Assembly (NCBI RefSeq): GCF_004803405.1 | Contig: NZ_SSXI01000187.1 | Location: 1 to 34,038, forward strand | DNA length: 34,038 nt | Reading direction: 5' to 3' | From: Nocardioides sp. | Lineage (GTDB): Bacteria > Actinomycetota > Actinomycetes > Propionibacteriales > Nocardioidaceae | Part shown: piece by piece, positions 1 to 7,401 of the stretch | Layout: each line of letters opens with the position of its first letter | Numbering within the stretch: the first letter of the stretch is position 1 | The notes under the pieces: model-generated | Told to the model about the DNA's origin: nothing | The model's database searches: none | Seen by the model: only the letters and a program-made list of their open reading frames with translations | Made by a program: the position numbers and the translations under genes

Positions 1-868
1 CCTCGGCGCCGGACGATCCCGTCGCTCCGTCCTGCGGCGCTCCGGCACCGCCGGCACCGCCGGCCGCGCCAGTCGCGGCGCTCGCGGTGAGCTTGGCGGT
101 ACCGCCCACGAGAAGGATGGGCAGCAGGAGAGCGGCGAGCTTGCGGTTGGTCCGCTCGAGGTCGGCAAGCGCGCGCGTGCAGACGGCGCACCCGGGCAGG
201 TGTGCCTCGATCTTCGAGACGACCCGCGGACTGACGCTGTCGCGCACGTACTGGCTGAGCCTGTCCTGCACCCATTGGCACTGACGATCGCGGGGCGGCG
301 ACCCGAGGCGGCGGTTCAGGTAGGCGAGCTTGAGGCCCTCGCGAGCGCGGTAGGCGAGCGAGGACACGGCGGCCGGGCTGGTCCTCAACAGGGTCGCGAC
401 CTCCGGGATACGCCGTCCCTCCACCTCCACGTGCCAGAGCACCTGCTGCCACGCCTCCGGCAGGGCGTTGAAGGCCGCGATCGCGTCGACGTCGCCGAAC
501 GTGTCGTCCAGTGACGTCTCCGGAGCCTCGACCGGGGCGTGGTTGTCCTCGAGGATCCACGGCTGGTCCGAGACCGGGTTCTCACGGCTCGCGAGACGGA
601 CGGCGTCGCGGTAGCGGTTGCGGATGGTGGCGAACAGGTAGGCGCGGAAGTTGGTGGCCGGGCCCCGACCGCCGCGCAGCTGGGAGATCACGCGCGCGAA
701 GGAGTCGGAGACCAGGTCGTCCGCGGCGGAGGATCCCGCGAGCGCGGTCGCGAGCCGGCGAGCCGCGGGAACGTGGGTCGTGTAGAGGTCTTCGATCGCC
801 GTCGCGTCGCCGGAGCGGGCGCGCAGCAGCAGCTCAGCCTCGTCGCCGGTGCCTGCAGGTGTGCTCAT
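1..868 (-). CDS. ECF sigma factor fused to a zinc anti-sigma domain (3' end off window)
   Basis: I translated this from an ATG at 868 (minus); 289 codons are visible and the frame is still open at base 1. Sigma region 2 lies at about residues 15-90. Region 4 lies at about 130-190, with a helix-turn-helix around RRIPEVATLLRTSPAAVSSL. After it comes a zinc anti-sigma-like segment with H223, C227 and C230 (HLPGCAVC, H-x3-C-x2-C). A hydrophobic stretch follows (LAALLLPILLVGG), then a Gly/Ala-rich tail. This is the layout of an ECF sigma factor carrying its own membrane-tethered anti-sigma module. A purine-rich GAGAGGA site precedes the ATG. The gene is divergent from the sigma gene at 1208. Its target genes are unknown. 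The sigma call is firm; release by signal or proteolysis is inference. Confidence 0.85.
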   Translation of the reverse strand, partial: MSTPAGTGDEAELLLRARSGDATAIEDLYTTHVPAARRLATALAGSSAADDLVSDSFARVISQLRGGRGPATNFRAYLFATIRNRYRDAVRLASRENPVSDQPWILEDNHAPVEAPETSLDDTFGDVDAIAAFNALPEAWQQVLWHVEVEGRRIPEVATLLRTSPAAVSSLAYRAREGLKLAYLNRRLGSPPRDRQCQWVQDRLSQYVRDSVSPRVVSKIEAHLPGCAVCTRALADLERTNRKLAALLLPILLVGGTAKLTASAATGAAGGAGGAGAPQDGATGSSGAE

Positions 869-1207
869 GCCGTCCTCTCGTGCGAGCGGACCAGTTGGGG
901 GAGTCCGCCCGCGAGGGGCCGCCGCCGAGTGGGCAGGGGGCGACCCGTGGTGCCGCAGAGACAACGACCGAACCTGCGGGGCGTGACACGGGCTTCTGAA
1001 CATGTTTTGGAAAGATTTGAAATCCGCGTCATGAGAATGCTACTCGCCAGTCATCTATCCGAGCGCCGGCGAGCGGGGACCGTTGCGGGTGGGGGACAGC
1101 GGTCGGGGAGGGATCGCCGGCGCTCGATTGAGATGCAACCGTGCCGCTCGGGGCGCGCGGCTGCAGATCGTTCCCCCCATTTCGAAGTCCCCCGAACGGA
1201 AGCCCTG
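869..1207. other. Divergent intergenic region between two sigma-factor genes
   Basis: These 339 bp hold no convincing gene. Most is GC-rich, but about 990-1060 is clearly AT-richer than its surroundings and contains an AACATGTT palindrome (999-1006) and the run TTTTGGAAAGATTTGAAAT. This is the likeliest place for the divergent promoters of both sigma genes. I could not find a well-spaced ECF-type -35/-10 pair (GGAAC, about 16 bp, CGTC) in it. The ATG at 1208 has a GGAAG ribosome-binding site. Confidence 0.5.
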
Positions 1208-1843
1208 ATGACACGAGTGACGAGCGCGGCGCCCTCCACCCCGGCCGCCGAGCCCATGGCCGCGCACCCGAACGTGGTCCCCTTCCGGTCACGGATCCGC
1301 GACCGGAACCCCTCTCAACCGACCGACGCCGAGCTGCTGGCTCGGTGCCGTCGTCGTGACCCGGAGGCGTGGGACCTCCTGGTCGGCCGGTACGAGCGAC
1401 TCGTCTACTCCGTGGCACTCCGCAACGGCCTGAGTCCGGAGGACGCCGCCGACGTCACGCAGGGCACCTTCGTGACGTTGATCGACTCCCTCGATCGGAT
1501 TCGCGATGAGGACCGGCTGGCGTCCTGGCTGATGACCGTCACCCGGCGGCAGTCGTGGCGGGTGCGCAATCTCAGCCGACGCCATGTCGAGCTCGAGAGC
1601 ATCCCGGAGGCAACGGAGGACCCGCTCGCCGATTGGGACACCGTCGTGACCCTGCATGACGCGCTCGGCCAGCTCGGCGGCACTTGCCGCGACCTGCTGC
1701 AGGCGCTGTACTTTGAGGCCGAGAGCCCGAGCTACGCCGAGATCGCCGACCGGTTCGGTCGTTCGATCGGTGGGATCGGGCCGCTGCGCGGCCGGTGCCT
1801 CGAGAAGCTGCGCGACATCCTCACCGAGGAGGAGGAGCGATGA
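1208..1843 (+). CDS. ECF-type sigma-70 family RNA polymerase sigma factor
   Basis: This 211-residue protein directs RNA polymerase to a specific promoter set. Sigma region 2 spans about residues 55-122: the core helix starts at RYERLVYSVA, DAADVTQGTFV follows, and SWLMTVTRRQSWR is the -10-recognising part. Region 4 spans about 148-206, with the helix-turn-helix in YAEIADRFGRSIGGIGPLRGR. The first 40 residues are disordered and the last residues are acidic (LTEEEER). I chose the ATG at 1208 because GGAAG sits just upstream and the open frame before it has no sigma-like sequence; the Met at residue 17 is an alternative. The stop overlaps the next start (ATGA), so it is translationally coupled to the putative anti-sigma gene. 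The promoters it reads are unknown. Confidence 0.9.
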   Translation: MTRVTSAAPSTPAAEPMAAHPNVVPFRSRIRDRNPSQPTDAELLARCRRRDPEAWDLLVGRYERLVYSVALRNGLSPEDAADVTQGTFVTLIDSLDRIRDEDRLASWLMTVTRRQSWRVRNLSRRHVELESIPEATEDPLADWDTVVTLHDALGQLGGTCRDLLQALYFEAESPSYAEIADRFGRSIGGIGPLRGRCLEKLRDILTEEEER

Positions 1844-2430
1844 CCCGCCGATCCACCTTCACCGAGCTGCTCGACCTGGCGGAAGGCCGCCTCGAGCGCG
1901 ATCACGCGCAACGCGTCGCCGACGAGATCGCCCTGGACGACGAGGCGGCCCTCACGTTCGCCTGGATCGAGGACTTCCTCCACGATGCCCGCCGGATGCC
2001 GCTGCAGGAGCCACCGCCGGAGCTGAGGGCGCGGCTCCGCGATCTGTTCGCCGGCCATCACACGCAGCAGGACGACTCCTGGTCCGACGCCAGCCTGCTG
2101 CACGACACCCGCAAGCAGGCTGCGGGCGTCCGATCGGCCGGTGTCCACGACTCCGTGCACCTCGCGTTCGACAGTGAGGGCGGCCGGTTCGTGGTCGAGG
2201 TCCGGCCTGCCGGCACGGGCGCCGTGGACGTCGTCGGCCTGGTCCTCCTCAACGACGGGTCGGCCGGGACGGACCTCACCTTCCTCGAGGCGGGCGTCGT
2301 CCGCCGGGTCGCGCGAGCCGAACGGGACGGCCGCTTCGAGGCGACCGGCGTCCCGGAGACCGTCGACGAGCTCCGGCTCACGACCGGCGCGGTGCGGGTC
2401 CGAACCAGGCTCGACCTCCGGCAGCGCTGA
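1840..2430 (+). CDS. Putative zinc-less anti-sigma-like protein between sigma factor and CHAT protease
   Basis: 196 residues, not assignable to a named family with certainty. Residues 8-70 have the shape of a zinc anti-sigma domain: an LLDLAEGRL helix, then VADEIALDDEAAL where such domains carry H-x3-C-x2-C, then a helix ending MPLQEPPPELRARLRDLF. The three ligand positions are E29, D33 and A36, so zinc cannot be held in the usual way. Residues 75-100 look like a flexible linker. Residues 104-196 are predicted beta-rich (VHLAFDS, GRFVVEVRPAG, DVVGLVLLNDG). No signal peptide or membrane segment is seen, so it is cytoplasmic. It overlaps the sigma gene by ATGA and ends 2 bp before the CHAT gene. 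Inference: it holds the upstream sigma factor and may be the protease substrate. Confidence 0.6.
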   Translation: MTRRSTFTELLDLAEGRLERDHAQRVADEIALDDEAALTFAWIEDFLHDARRMPLQEPPPELRARLRDLFAGHHTQQDDSWSDASLLHDTRKQAAGVRSAGVHDSVHLAFDSEGGRFVVEVRPAGTGAVDVVGLVLLNDGSAGTDLTFLEAGVVRRVARAERDGRFEATGVPETVDELRLTTGAVRVRTRLDLRQR

Positions 2431-2432
2431 GG

Positions 2433-5045
2433 GTGGAGGAGCACACGGGCCCGGCTTCGGCAGGGACCTCGTTCGACCACACCCTCGACCAGGAGCTCGA
2501 CGAGGCCGCGGCGCTCCTGTACCGCGACCCGGTCCGGAGCGCGTCACTGATCACCCGGGTCGAGATCGCCATCGACGGCCGTCGCGACCTGGAGAGGGCC
2601 GCGCGGGCACATCAGCTGCGCGGGGACCTCCAGAACGCTGCCGGCGACCGGCTCGGAGCCATGCGCTCCTACCAGTCCGCCCGCCACGGGTGGCTCGCCG
2701 CCGGGAAGCAGCTCGAAGCGCGCGAAGCCATGCTCGGCCGGACGCGGGTGATCCTGGCTTCGGGGGAGTACGACGACGTCCTCGGTGCCGTGGGGCGGAT
2801 CCAGGCCGGACTCGACGAGCTCGGGAACCCCGAGGAGCGGCTCACCACACGGATCCATCAGCTGGCGCACCAGCAGCTCGGGGACGCCCGCGCGGGGCGG
2901 GGCGAGTTGGACCTGGCCCGGCGTCACTACGACTTCGCCGAGGATCTCGCGCGCGACCTCGGGGACGGCCACCAGGTCGCCGAGGTCGGCCGCCGCCGCG
3001 GGACGGCTCTGCTGGCCGCGGGGTTGGCCCACGGCGCGATCGACGAGCTTCGCCGAGCCCGGCGGACCTACCTCGAGGTGGGCTCGGTGCTCGCGGCCGC
3101 GAGCACCGTCCTCCCGATCGCCGAGGCTCTGGCCGCGACGGGTGAGGTCGTCGCGGCACTCGAGCTGGTCGACCGGATCTCCCCGGAGCTGGCGGGGAAC
3201 GGGCCGGCGCTCGCGGAGCTGGATCTCGTCCGGGCGACGGTCCTGCTCCGCGCCGGGCTCGCGGGGGAGGCCCACTCCCGCTCCGCGGCCGCGGAGAGCG
3301 TCTTCACCAGCCTGGGCATGATGGAGCGCTCCGCCCGGGCGGCGTTCGTCTGCGCCGCCGCCTCGCTCCGGCTCAGACGGTCCGAGGCCGCGGAGACCGA
3401 GCTCGCCGCCGCAGAACAGCTCTACGCCGAGTGTGGTGCCCGCACGTTGCGTGACACGACCAGGCTCCTGCAGGCTCGGGTCGCCCTGGCCTCCGGGGAC
3501 ACGGCGACCGCGCTGCGGATCAGCCGCCGTCTGGTGGACGGAGACGCTCTGACCGCGAACCCGGTTGCCGTCCGCGCCCGGCTGCTGGTCGCGCGGGCGA
3601 CCGAGGACATGGACGCGGCCGAGTCGATGATCGCCTCCGCCTCCGAGAGCGTCGCGCGGCTCGGTCATCCCGAGCTGAGGCTCGAGCTGCGTCTGGTCCG
3701 GGCCCTCCACCTTCGCCGCATCGGGCGGACCAGGGCAGCGATCGACCAGCTCCGACAGGCCCACGAGCTCGGCCGGGTGTGGAGCGCACGGACTCCGGTC
3801 CGCAGCCATGCGACGGGCGAGTTCTGCGTCGCGGAGGCCACCGACGAGCTGATCGCCGTCCTGCTCGAGCATGGCGGCCATGCTGGGCACGTCGAGGCCT
3901 GGCAGCGGGCGAGCGTCGCCAAGTCGTCCGCTCTCGGACCGCTCTCGGACCGTACCCGCGGCTGGAACGTCGACGACGCCGACGATGCCGATATCGACGA
4001 CGTGATCGCGCGGGTGCACGACGTGCGGCGCGCGACGCCGACGGAGCCGGAGACCGGCCCGCCACCGGTCCCGGAGGGACCGCTCGTCGACTACTACGTC
4101 CTCGACGACGACGTCCTCGCCTTCGTCATCCGCGAGGGTCAGGTGCATGTCCGCCGGCTGTCGAAGGTCGCCGCGGAGAGCCGACGCCTGGTGACGGCGT
4201 GGCAGCAGGAGTGCGTGCTGCTGGCGGCCACCCGGCCGATGCCTGGTGCGTCCTCGTCCAGTGCGCTGGACGCGCTGTACAGCATGCTGATCGCGCCGCT
4301 GGCAGACCTCCTCTCCGACCTCGAGTCGGAGCCGTTGCGGGTGGTCGGTCACCGGCACCTCCACTGGGTGCCGTTCGACGCCCTGCTCGACGTCGCCGCG
4401 CCCTGGCGGAACCGGGTCGCGCCCGCGGAGGCCGACCGCCCCGGTCCCGCCGCCGTTCACCCGTCGGAGGCTCCGCCGGGTTCGGCCCTCGTGCTCGCAG
4501 TCTCCGACGACCACGCCCCGGCGATCGACGCCGAGGCCGCCATGATCGCGGCGACCCTGCCCGGCGCGGAGGTCTACCTGGGCGAGCAGGCGACGCGGAA
4601 GGTGCTGGCAGCGCGGGCCTACGGCGTGGACGTCGTGCACCTCGCCGCCCATGGCGCGTTCCGCAACGGCAACCCCCTCTTCTCGGCACTGCGCCTCGGC
4701 GACGGCTGGCTGCGCGCGGTCGACCTCCTCGAGGAGCGGTTCGACCTCGACGGAAGTGTCGTCGTACTCAGTGCGTGCGGTTCGGGCCTCACCTCCGACG
4801 CGACTCCGCAGCCGGTGGGCCTGGTCTGGGCATGTCTGGCGGCCGGTGCCGGTGCGGTGGTTGCCGCGTTGTGGTCCGTCGACGACGAGGTGACCCTCGA
4901 GCTGATGTCGCACTTCTACGGTCATCTCGCGGCCGGCGACCACCCTCGAGTGGCCCTCGGCAAGGCACGACGGCAGGTGGCGGCCGAGCGACCGCACCCC
5001 TTCTTCTGGGCGGCGTTCCGCTACTTCACCCTCCCCGCCTCCTGA
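2433..5045 (+). CDS. TPR-CHAT domain protein (caspase-like cysteine protease)
   Basis: 870 residues. Residues about 15-500 are Ala/Leu/Arg-rich helical pairs of TPR type (for example LEAREAMLGRTRVILASGEY and ATALRISRRLVDGDALTANP). An Asp-rich and then Pro-rich linker lies at about 510-547. The CHAT protease domain runs from about 548 to the end. The catalytic dyad is visible: H740 in VVHLAAHGAFRNG and C782 in VVVLSACGSGLTS. The ending DHPRVALGKARRQV followed by HPFFWAAFRYF is typical of CHAT proteins. The GTG start lies 2 bp after the preceding stop with no clear separate ribosome-binding site, so it is probably coupled. CHAT proteins are caspase relatives activated through their repeat domains. 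Here the likely target is the protein encoded just upstream, but that is inference. No membrane segment is seen. Confidence 0.9.
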   Translation: MEEHTGPASAGTSFDHTLDQELDEAAALLYRDPVRSASLITRVEIAIDGRRDLERAARAHQLRGDLQNAAGDRLGAMRSYQSARHGWLAAGKQLEAREAMLGRTRVILASGEYDDVLGAVGRIQAGLDELGNPEERLTTRIHQLAHQQLGDARAGRGELDLARRHYDFAEDLARDLGDGHQVAEVGRRRGTALLAAGLAHGAIDELRRARRTYLEVGSVLAAASTVLPIAEALAATGEVVAALELVDRISPELAGNGPALAELDLVRATVLLRAGLAGEAHSRSAAAESVFTSLGMMERSARAAFVCAAASLRLRRSEAAETELAAAEQLYAECGARTLRDTTRLLQARVALASGDTATALRISRRLVDGDALTANPVAVRARLLVARATEDMDAAESMIASASESVARLGHPELRLELRLVRALHLRRIGRTRAAIDQLRQAHELGRVWSARTPVRSHATGEFCVAEATDELIAVLLEHGGHAGHVEAWQRASVAKSSALGPLSDRTRGWNVDDADDADIDDVIARVHDVRRATPTEPETGPPPVPEGPLVDYYVLDDDVLAFVIREGQVHVRRLSKVAAESRRLVTAWQQECVLLAATRPMPGASSSSALDALYSMLIAPLADLLSDLESEPLRVVGHRHLHWVPFDALLDVAAPWRNRVAPAEADRPGPAAVHPSEAPPGSALVLAVSDDHAPAIDAEAAMIAATLPGAEVYLGEQATRKVLAARAYGVDVVHLAAHGAFRNGNPLFSALRLGDGWLRAVDLLEERFDLDGSVVVLSACGSGLTSDATPQPVGLVWACLAAGAGAVVAALWSVDDEVTLELMSHFYGHLAAGDHPRVALGKARRQVAAERPHPFFWAAFRYFTLPAS

Positions 5046-5058
5046 GGGACGGCTCGGT

Positions 5059-5113
5059 CGAAAACCCTCGCGGTCGATGGATCAGGCCCGCCGGTCACCT
5101 GCACCAGTGAGGC
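5059..5113 (+). promoter_or_regulatory. Shared upstream element, copy A
   Basis: CGAAAA at 5059-5064 and TGGATCAGG at 5078-5086, then exactly 27 nt to the ATG at 5114. The 3' part contains CTGCACCAGT (5099-5108) and a GTGAGG ribosome-binding site. Copies B (6348) and C (26044) have the same TGGATCAGG and the same 27-nt gap. The two blocks lie 19-20 bp apart from first base to first base, as in a -35/-10 pair for an alternative sigma factor. An activator or repressor site is equally possible. Confidence 0.6.
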
Positions 5114-5647
5114 ATGACCAACGGCCCGATCTTCGCGGTGGCCCCTGCAGCCACGGCTGCCCGGCCGCCGACACGACCGCAGGAGCAGCATCCCTTGGCC
5201 AGCTCGCCCGATGACCACGACAGTTCGTTCGACGACCATCTCGACGCCGACTGGCCGCCGCACGTTCCGCACCGGGAGATCGATGCGCTCATCGATCGCC
5301 TCGACGCCGGCACCCAGGTGGACCCCGCGGAGGCCTATCGCCTGCTGCGACTGGTCGCGAAGGAGGCCCAGCGGCTGCGCGCCATGTCCCTGCGCCTGAC
5401 GACGGCCAGGTTGGCCGAGGCGGACCGCGAGGCGCAGCTCATCATCGCCGAGGCGCTCGGGCACGCCGACTCGATGCGGTCGGTAGGCCTCTCGGTCCTC
5501 AACAACCGCCTCGACGAGTCGGATCGGCTGCTCGCCACTCTGCGGGAGGCATTCCGGGTCGAGCTGCGCGCAGCAGAGTTCGGCGAGGTGGCGGACGCCC
5601 GGTGGCGCCGTCCGCCGCAGCACGAGGCAGAGGACGCGGAGTCGTGA
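5114..5647 (+). CDS. Coiled-coil protein at head of polysaccharide cluster
   Basis: 177 residues, no family recognised with confidence. The first 55 residues are disordered and rich in Pro, Ala and Asp. From HREIDALIDRLDAGTQVDPAEAYRLLRLV (about 54-82) onward the protein is almost wholly helical with heptad-like spacing (about 85-165), suggesting a cytoplasmic coiled coil of DivIVA-like or scaffold type. There is no signal peptide or membrane segment. It starts 68 bp after the CHAT gene, has its own shared upstream element and a GTGAGG site, and overlaps the sugar-transferase gene by GTGA. This points to a shared role with that enzyme, perhaps positioning the polysaccharide machinery. That role is inference. 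Confidence 0.65.
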   Translation: MTNGPIFAVAPAATAARPPTRPQEQHPLASSPDDHDSSFDDHLDADWPPHVPHREIDALIDRLDAGTQVDPAEAYRLLRLVAKEAQRLRAMSLRLTTARLAEADREAQLIIAEALGHADSMRSVGLSVLNNRLDESDRLLATLREAFRVELRAAEFGEVADARWRRPPQHEAEDAES

Positions 5648-6336
5648 GCCTGCACGCCGCGGGACCGCCCCCCTCCGTCCGGATGTCTGCGACGCACGCC
5701 CGCCTCGCCTCCGTGCCGGTCCTCGTTCCGGTCCGACCGGAGCCCTGGACCCGACGCGTCGGGGAGGTGGCAGCCGCAGTCGTCCTGGTGATCCTGCTCG
5801 CTCCCGTGCTGCTCGCGATCGCCCTCCTGGTGCTCACCACGAGCCAAGGCCCGGTCCTCTTCCGCCACACCCGTATCGGCCTTGGGGGTCGACCGTTCGA
5901 GGTCCTCAAGTTCCGCACCATGCACGTCGACGCCGAGGCGCGCGCCGCCGAGCTGCTCCGGATGAACACGGCGAGCGGACCACTGTTCAAGATTCGCCAC
6001 GATCCGCGGATCACTCCCGTCGGGAGGTGGTTGCGGCGGCTCTCGCTCGACGAGCTGCCGCAGCTGTGGAACGTGCTCAACGGCACCATGTCGCTCGTCG
6101 GCCCGCGCCCCTCCAGTCCGCCTGAGGTGGCCAGGTTCGCGCCACACGAGCACCGGCGCCACGCCGTACGCCCGGGCTTGACGGGACTCGCGCAGATCAA
6201 CGGACGCAGCGATCTCCCCTGGGAGAAGGCGATCCGGCTCGACCTGCACTACGTCGAGCACCAGTCGCTCCGGCTCGACCTGGCGGTTCTCCTGCGCACG
6301 GTTCCGGCGGTCCTCAGCGGCCGCGGCGCCTACTGA
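5644..6336 (+). CDS. Undecaprenyl-phosphate sugar phosphotransferase (initiating transferase)
   Basis: 230 residues from the GTG at 5644, which overlaps the previous stop; the ATG at 5683 is an alternative. It belongs to the bacterial sugar transferase (PssY/WbaP C-terminal, PHPT) family, which moves a sugar-1-phosphate from a nucleotide sugar to undecaprenyl phosphate at the cytoplasmic face and so starts a repeat unit. One membrane segment lies at about 41-66. The usual motifs follow: VLKFRTM (about 87-93), GPLFKIRHDPRITPVGRWLR (112-131), the catalytic-type Asp-Glu in LDELPQLWNV (about 135-144), SLVGPRP and RPGLTGLAQINGR. It lacks the long N-terminal CoA-binding and multi-helix part of full WbaP, so it is the short PglC-like form. 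The sugar is unknown. Confidence 0.93.
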   Translation: MSLHAAGPPPSVRMSATHARLASVPVLVPVRPEPWTRRVGEVAAAVVLVILLAPVLLAIALLVLTTSQGPVLFRHTRIGLGGRPFEVLKFRTMHVDAEARAAELLRMNTASGPLFKIRHDPRITPVGRWLRRLSLDELPQLWNVLNGTMSLVGPRPSSPPEVARFAPHEHRRHAVRPGLTGLAQINGRSDLPWEKAIRLDLHYVEHQSLRLDLAVLLRTVPAVLSGRGAY

Positions 6337-6347
6337 CCGGAACCCAG

Positions 6348-6403
6348 CGAAAAAACCCCCGCGCCCCTGGATCAGGGACCGCGCCTGGCAGCACTGGAGA
6401 GAC
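6348..6403 (+). promoter_or_regulatory. Shared upstream element, copy B
   Basis: CGAAAAAA at 6348-6355 and TGGATCAGG at 6368-6376, then 27 nt to the ATG at 6404. Copy A and copy B also share the CCC-CGCG block after the A-run. In this copy the core sits in a short inverted repeat, CCCTG-GAT-CAGGG, which the other copies lack. A GGAGAG ribosome-binding site lies before the ATG. It probably starts the long transcript that carries the flippase and glycosyltransferase genes. Confidence 0.6.
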
Positions 6404-7273
6404 ATGTTCAACCGAACTCGCACCACACGTGGCGACACCACGTTCGACGATGTCATGGCGGAGCTCCAGACGGCGCCCGTCCCCGCGGAGCCGGAGCCCG
6501 AGCCGGAGTCGCCGTCCTTCGAACCGCCGGCGCCTGACCACGTGGCCACCCTTCGGGCGACGCTGGACGCCCAGCAGCAGGCGCAGGAGATGCTCGCGAT
6601 CGCGTCGCAGACCCAGACCTCGGCGACCGAGCAGGCCGAGCAGATCCTGGTGGAGGCGCGCGACGCCGCGGAGCGGATGCGGGCCGAGGCCGCGGCCGAC
6701 GCCGATCGCGTCAGGAAGGAGACCGCGGAGCGCGTCGCCGCGCAGCGGGCGCGGGTGGACCAGGCAGTCGCCGAGCTGACCGAGGCGGCCGCCAAGGACG
6801 CAGAGAACATCCGCGCCGAGGCGATGCGCTCGGCGATGGCCGAGGCCGAGCAGACCGCGCGGATGTACGTCGGCGAGGCGGCAGCCCGTGGGGCCCGCGA
6901 CGCCGAGGAGATCCGGGGACGCGCGCGCGAGGTCCTGATCCGTGCCGCAGAGCTCGGCGCCGGCCTCCAGGCCTCGATGACGTCCCTGGCCGACACCCTC
7001 GCGGGAGCGATGGACACCGTCCGCGGCCAGATCACCGAGATCGACCAGCTGCTCGCCGACGCGCGTCGGGAGGAGGCCCCGGTCGCCCACCTCCCGGTGC
7101 CCTCGCTCGCTGGCATGACCGAGGCCAGCGACGCGACGGAGGAGGTCGCGGAGCCGGACACGGCGGCCACCCAGTCGGCCCAGGCGGCAACCCAGTCGGC
7201 CCAGTCGGCCGACCGTCCCGAGGGCCGCCAGCTCGGCTCCATGTTCCGCGCGGACCATCCGGCCGGAGCCTGA
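6404..7273 (+). CDS. Long coiled-coil protein, Ala/Glu/Arg-rich
   Basis: 289 residues; no specific family is recognisable. Residues 20-45 are Pro/Glu-rich (PVPAEPEPEPESPS). Residues about 46-225 form an uninterrupted charged helix (DAAERMRAEAAADADRVRKE and so on) of the sort seen in DivIVA/Wag31-like proteins and ATP-synthase b-like coiled coils. The last 60 residues are low complexity with a TQSAQAATQSAQSA repeat. No membrane segment or signal peptide is visible. It has its own copy of the shared upstream element and heads the flippase/glycosyltransferase run. Like the 177-residue protein at 5114, it may be a cytoplasmic scaffold or partner of the polysaccharide machinery; this is inference. 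Low-complexity composition makes homology calls unreliable. Confidence 0.65.
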   Translation: MFNRTRTTRGDTTFDDVMAELQTAPVPAEPEPEPESPSFEPPAPDHVATLRATLDAQQQAQEMLAIASQTQTSATEQAEQILVEARDAAERMRAEAAADADRVRKETAERVAAQRARVDQAVAELTEAAAKDAENIRAEAMRSAMAEAEQTARMYVGEAAARGARDAEEIRGRAREVLIRAAELGAGLQASMTSLADTLAGAMDTVRGQITEIDQLLADARREEAPVAHLPVPSLAGMTEASDATEEVAEPDTAATQSAQAATQSAQSADRPEGRQLGSMFRADHPAGA

Positions 7274-7275
7274 TC

Positions 7276-7401
7276 ATGCGCGTCCTTCACGTCGTCGAGG
7301 CCAAGGGCGGCGACGTCGTCCTCACGGTCCTCGCGATCGTGGAGGCGACGCCTGTCGTGCCCGGGCCTGCCGCGCATCGCGCTCCCGAGGCCCTGCCGTG
7401 A
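7276..7401 (+). CDS. 41-residue ORF resembling the start of a GT4 glycosyltransferase; likely remnant or leader peptide
   Basis: It starts with ATG 2 bp after the previous stop and ends overlapping the next start (GTGA), so it fits the translational chain exactly. Its first residues, MRVLHVVEAKGGD, closely match the usual N-terminus of GT4 glycosyltransferases, including MRILHVTESWGGG at 26100 in this window. After about 20 residues the sequence becomes Pro/Ala-rich and ends. It may be the 5' stub left by an internal deletion of a glycosyltransferase gene. It may instead be a short coupling peptide. It is too short for a functional enzyme. Confidence 0.4.
   Translation: MRVLHVVEAKGGDVVLTVLAIVEATPVVPGPAAHRAPEALP

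Noticed and set aside
997..1008. GAACATGTTT as a LexA (SOS) box
   Set aside because: Actinobacterial LexA boxes need GAAC-N4-GTTC; here the half sites are 2 bp apart and the second is GTTT.
1009..1030. GGAAAG ... CGTC as an ECF sigma promoter
   Set aside because: The gap between the two blocks is 12 bp, shorter than the roughly 16 bp usual for ECF promoters.
539..1207. Upstream extension of the sigma-factor frame
   Set aside because: The extension runs through the antisense of the other sigma gene and has no sigma-like sequence; the ATG at 1208 has a ribosome-binding site.
1840..2430. Bacterial gasdermin as the partner of the CHAT protease
   Set aside because: Gasdermins are longer and form membrane pores; this 196-residue protein has an anti-sigma-like helical N-terminus and no pore-type or lipidated start.
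2544..4997. 817-codon minus-strand frame opposite the CHAT gene
   Set aside because: A by-product of high GC on the opposite strand; no recognisable domain, and the plus strand encodes a clear TPR-CHAT protein.
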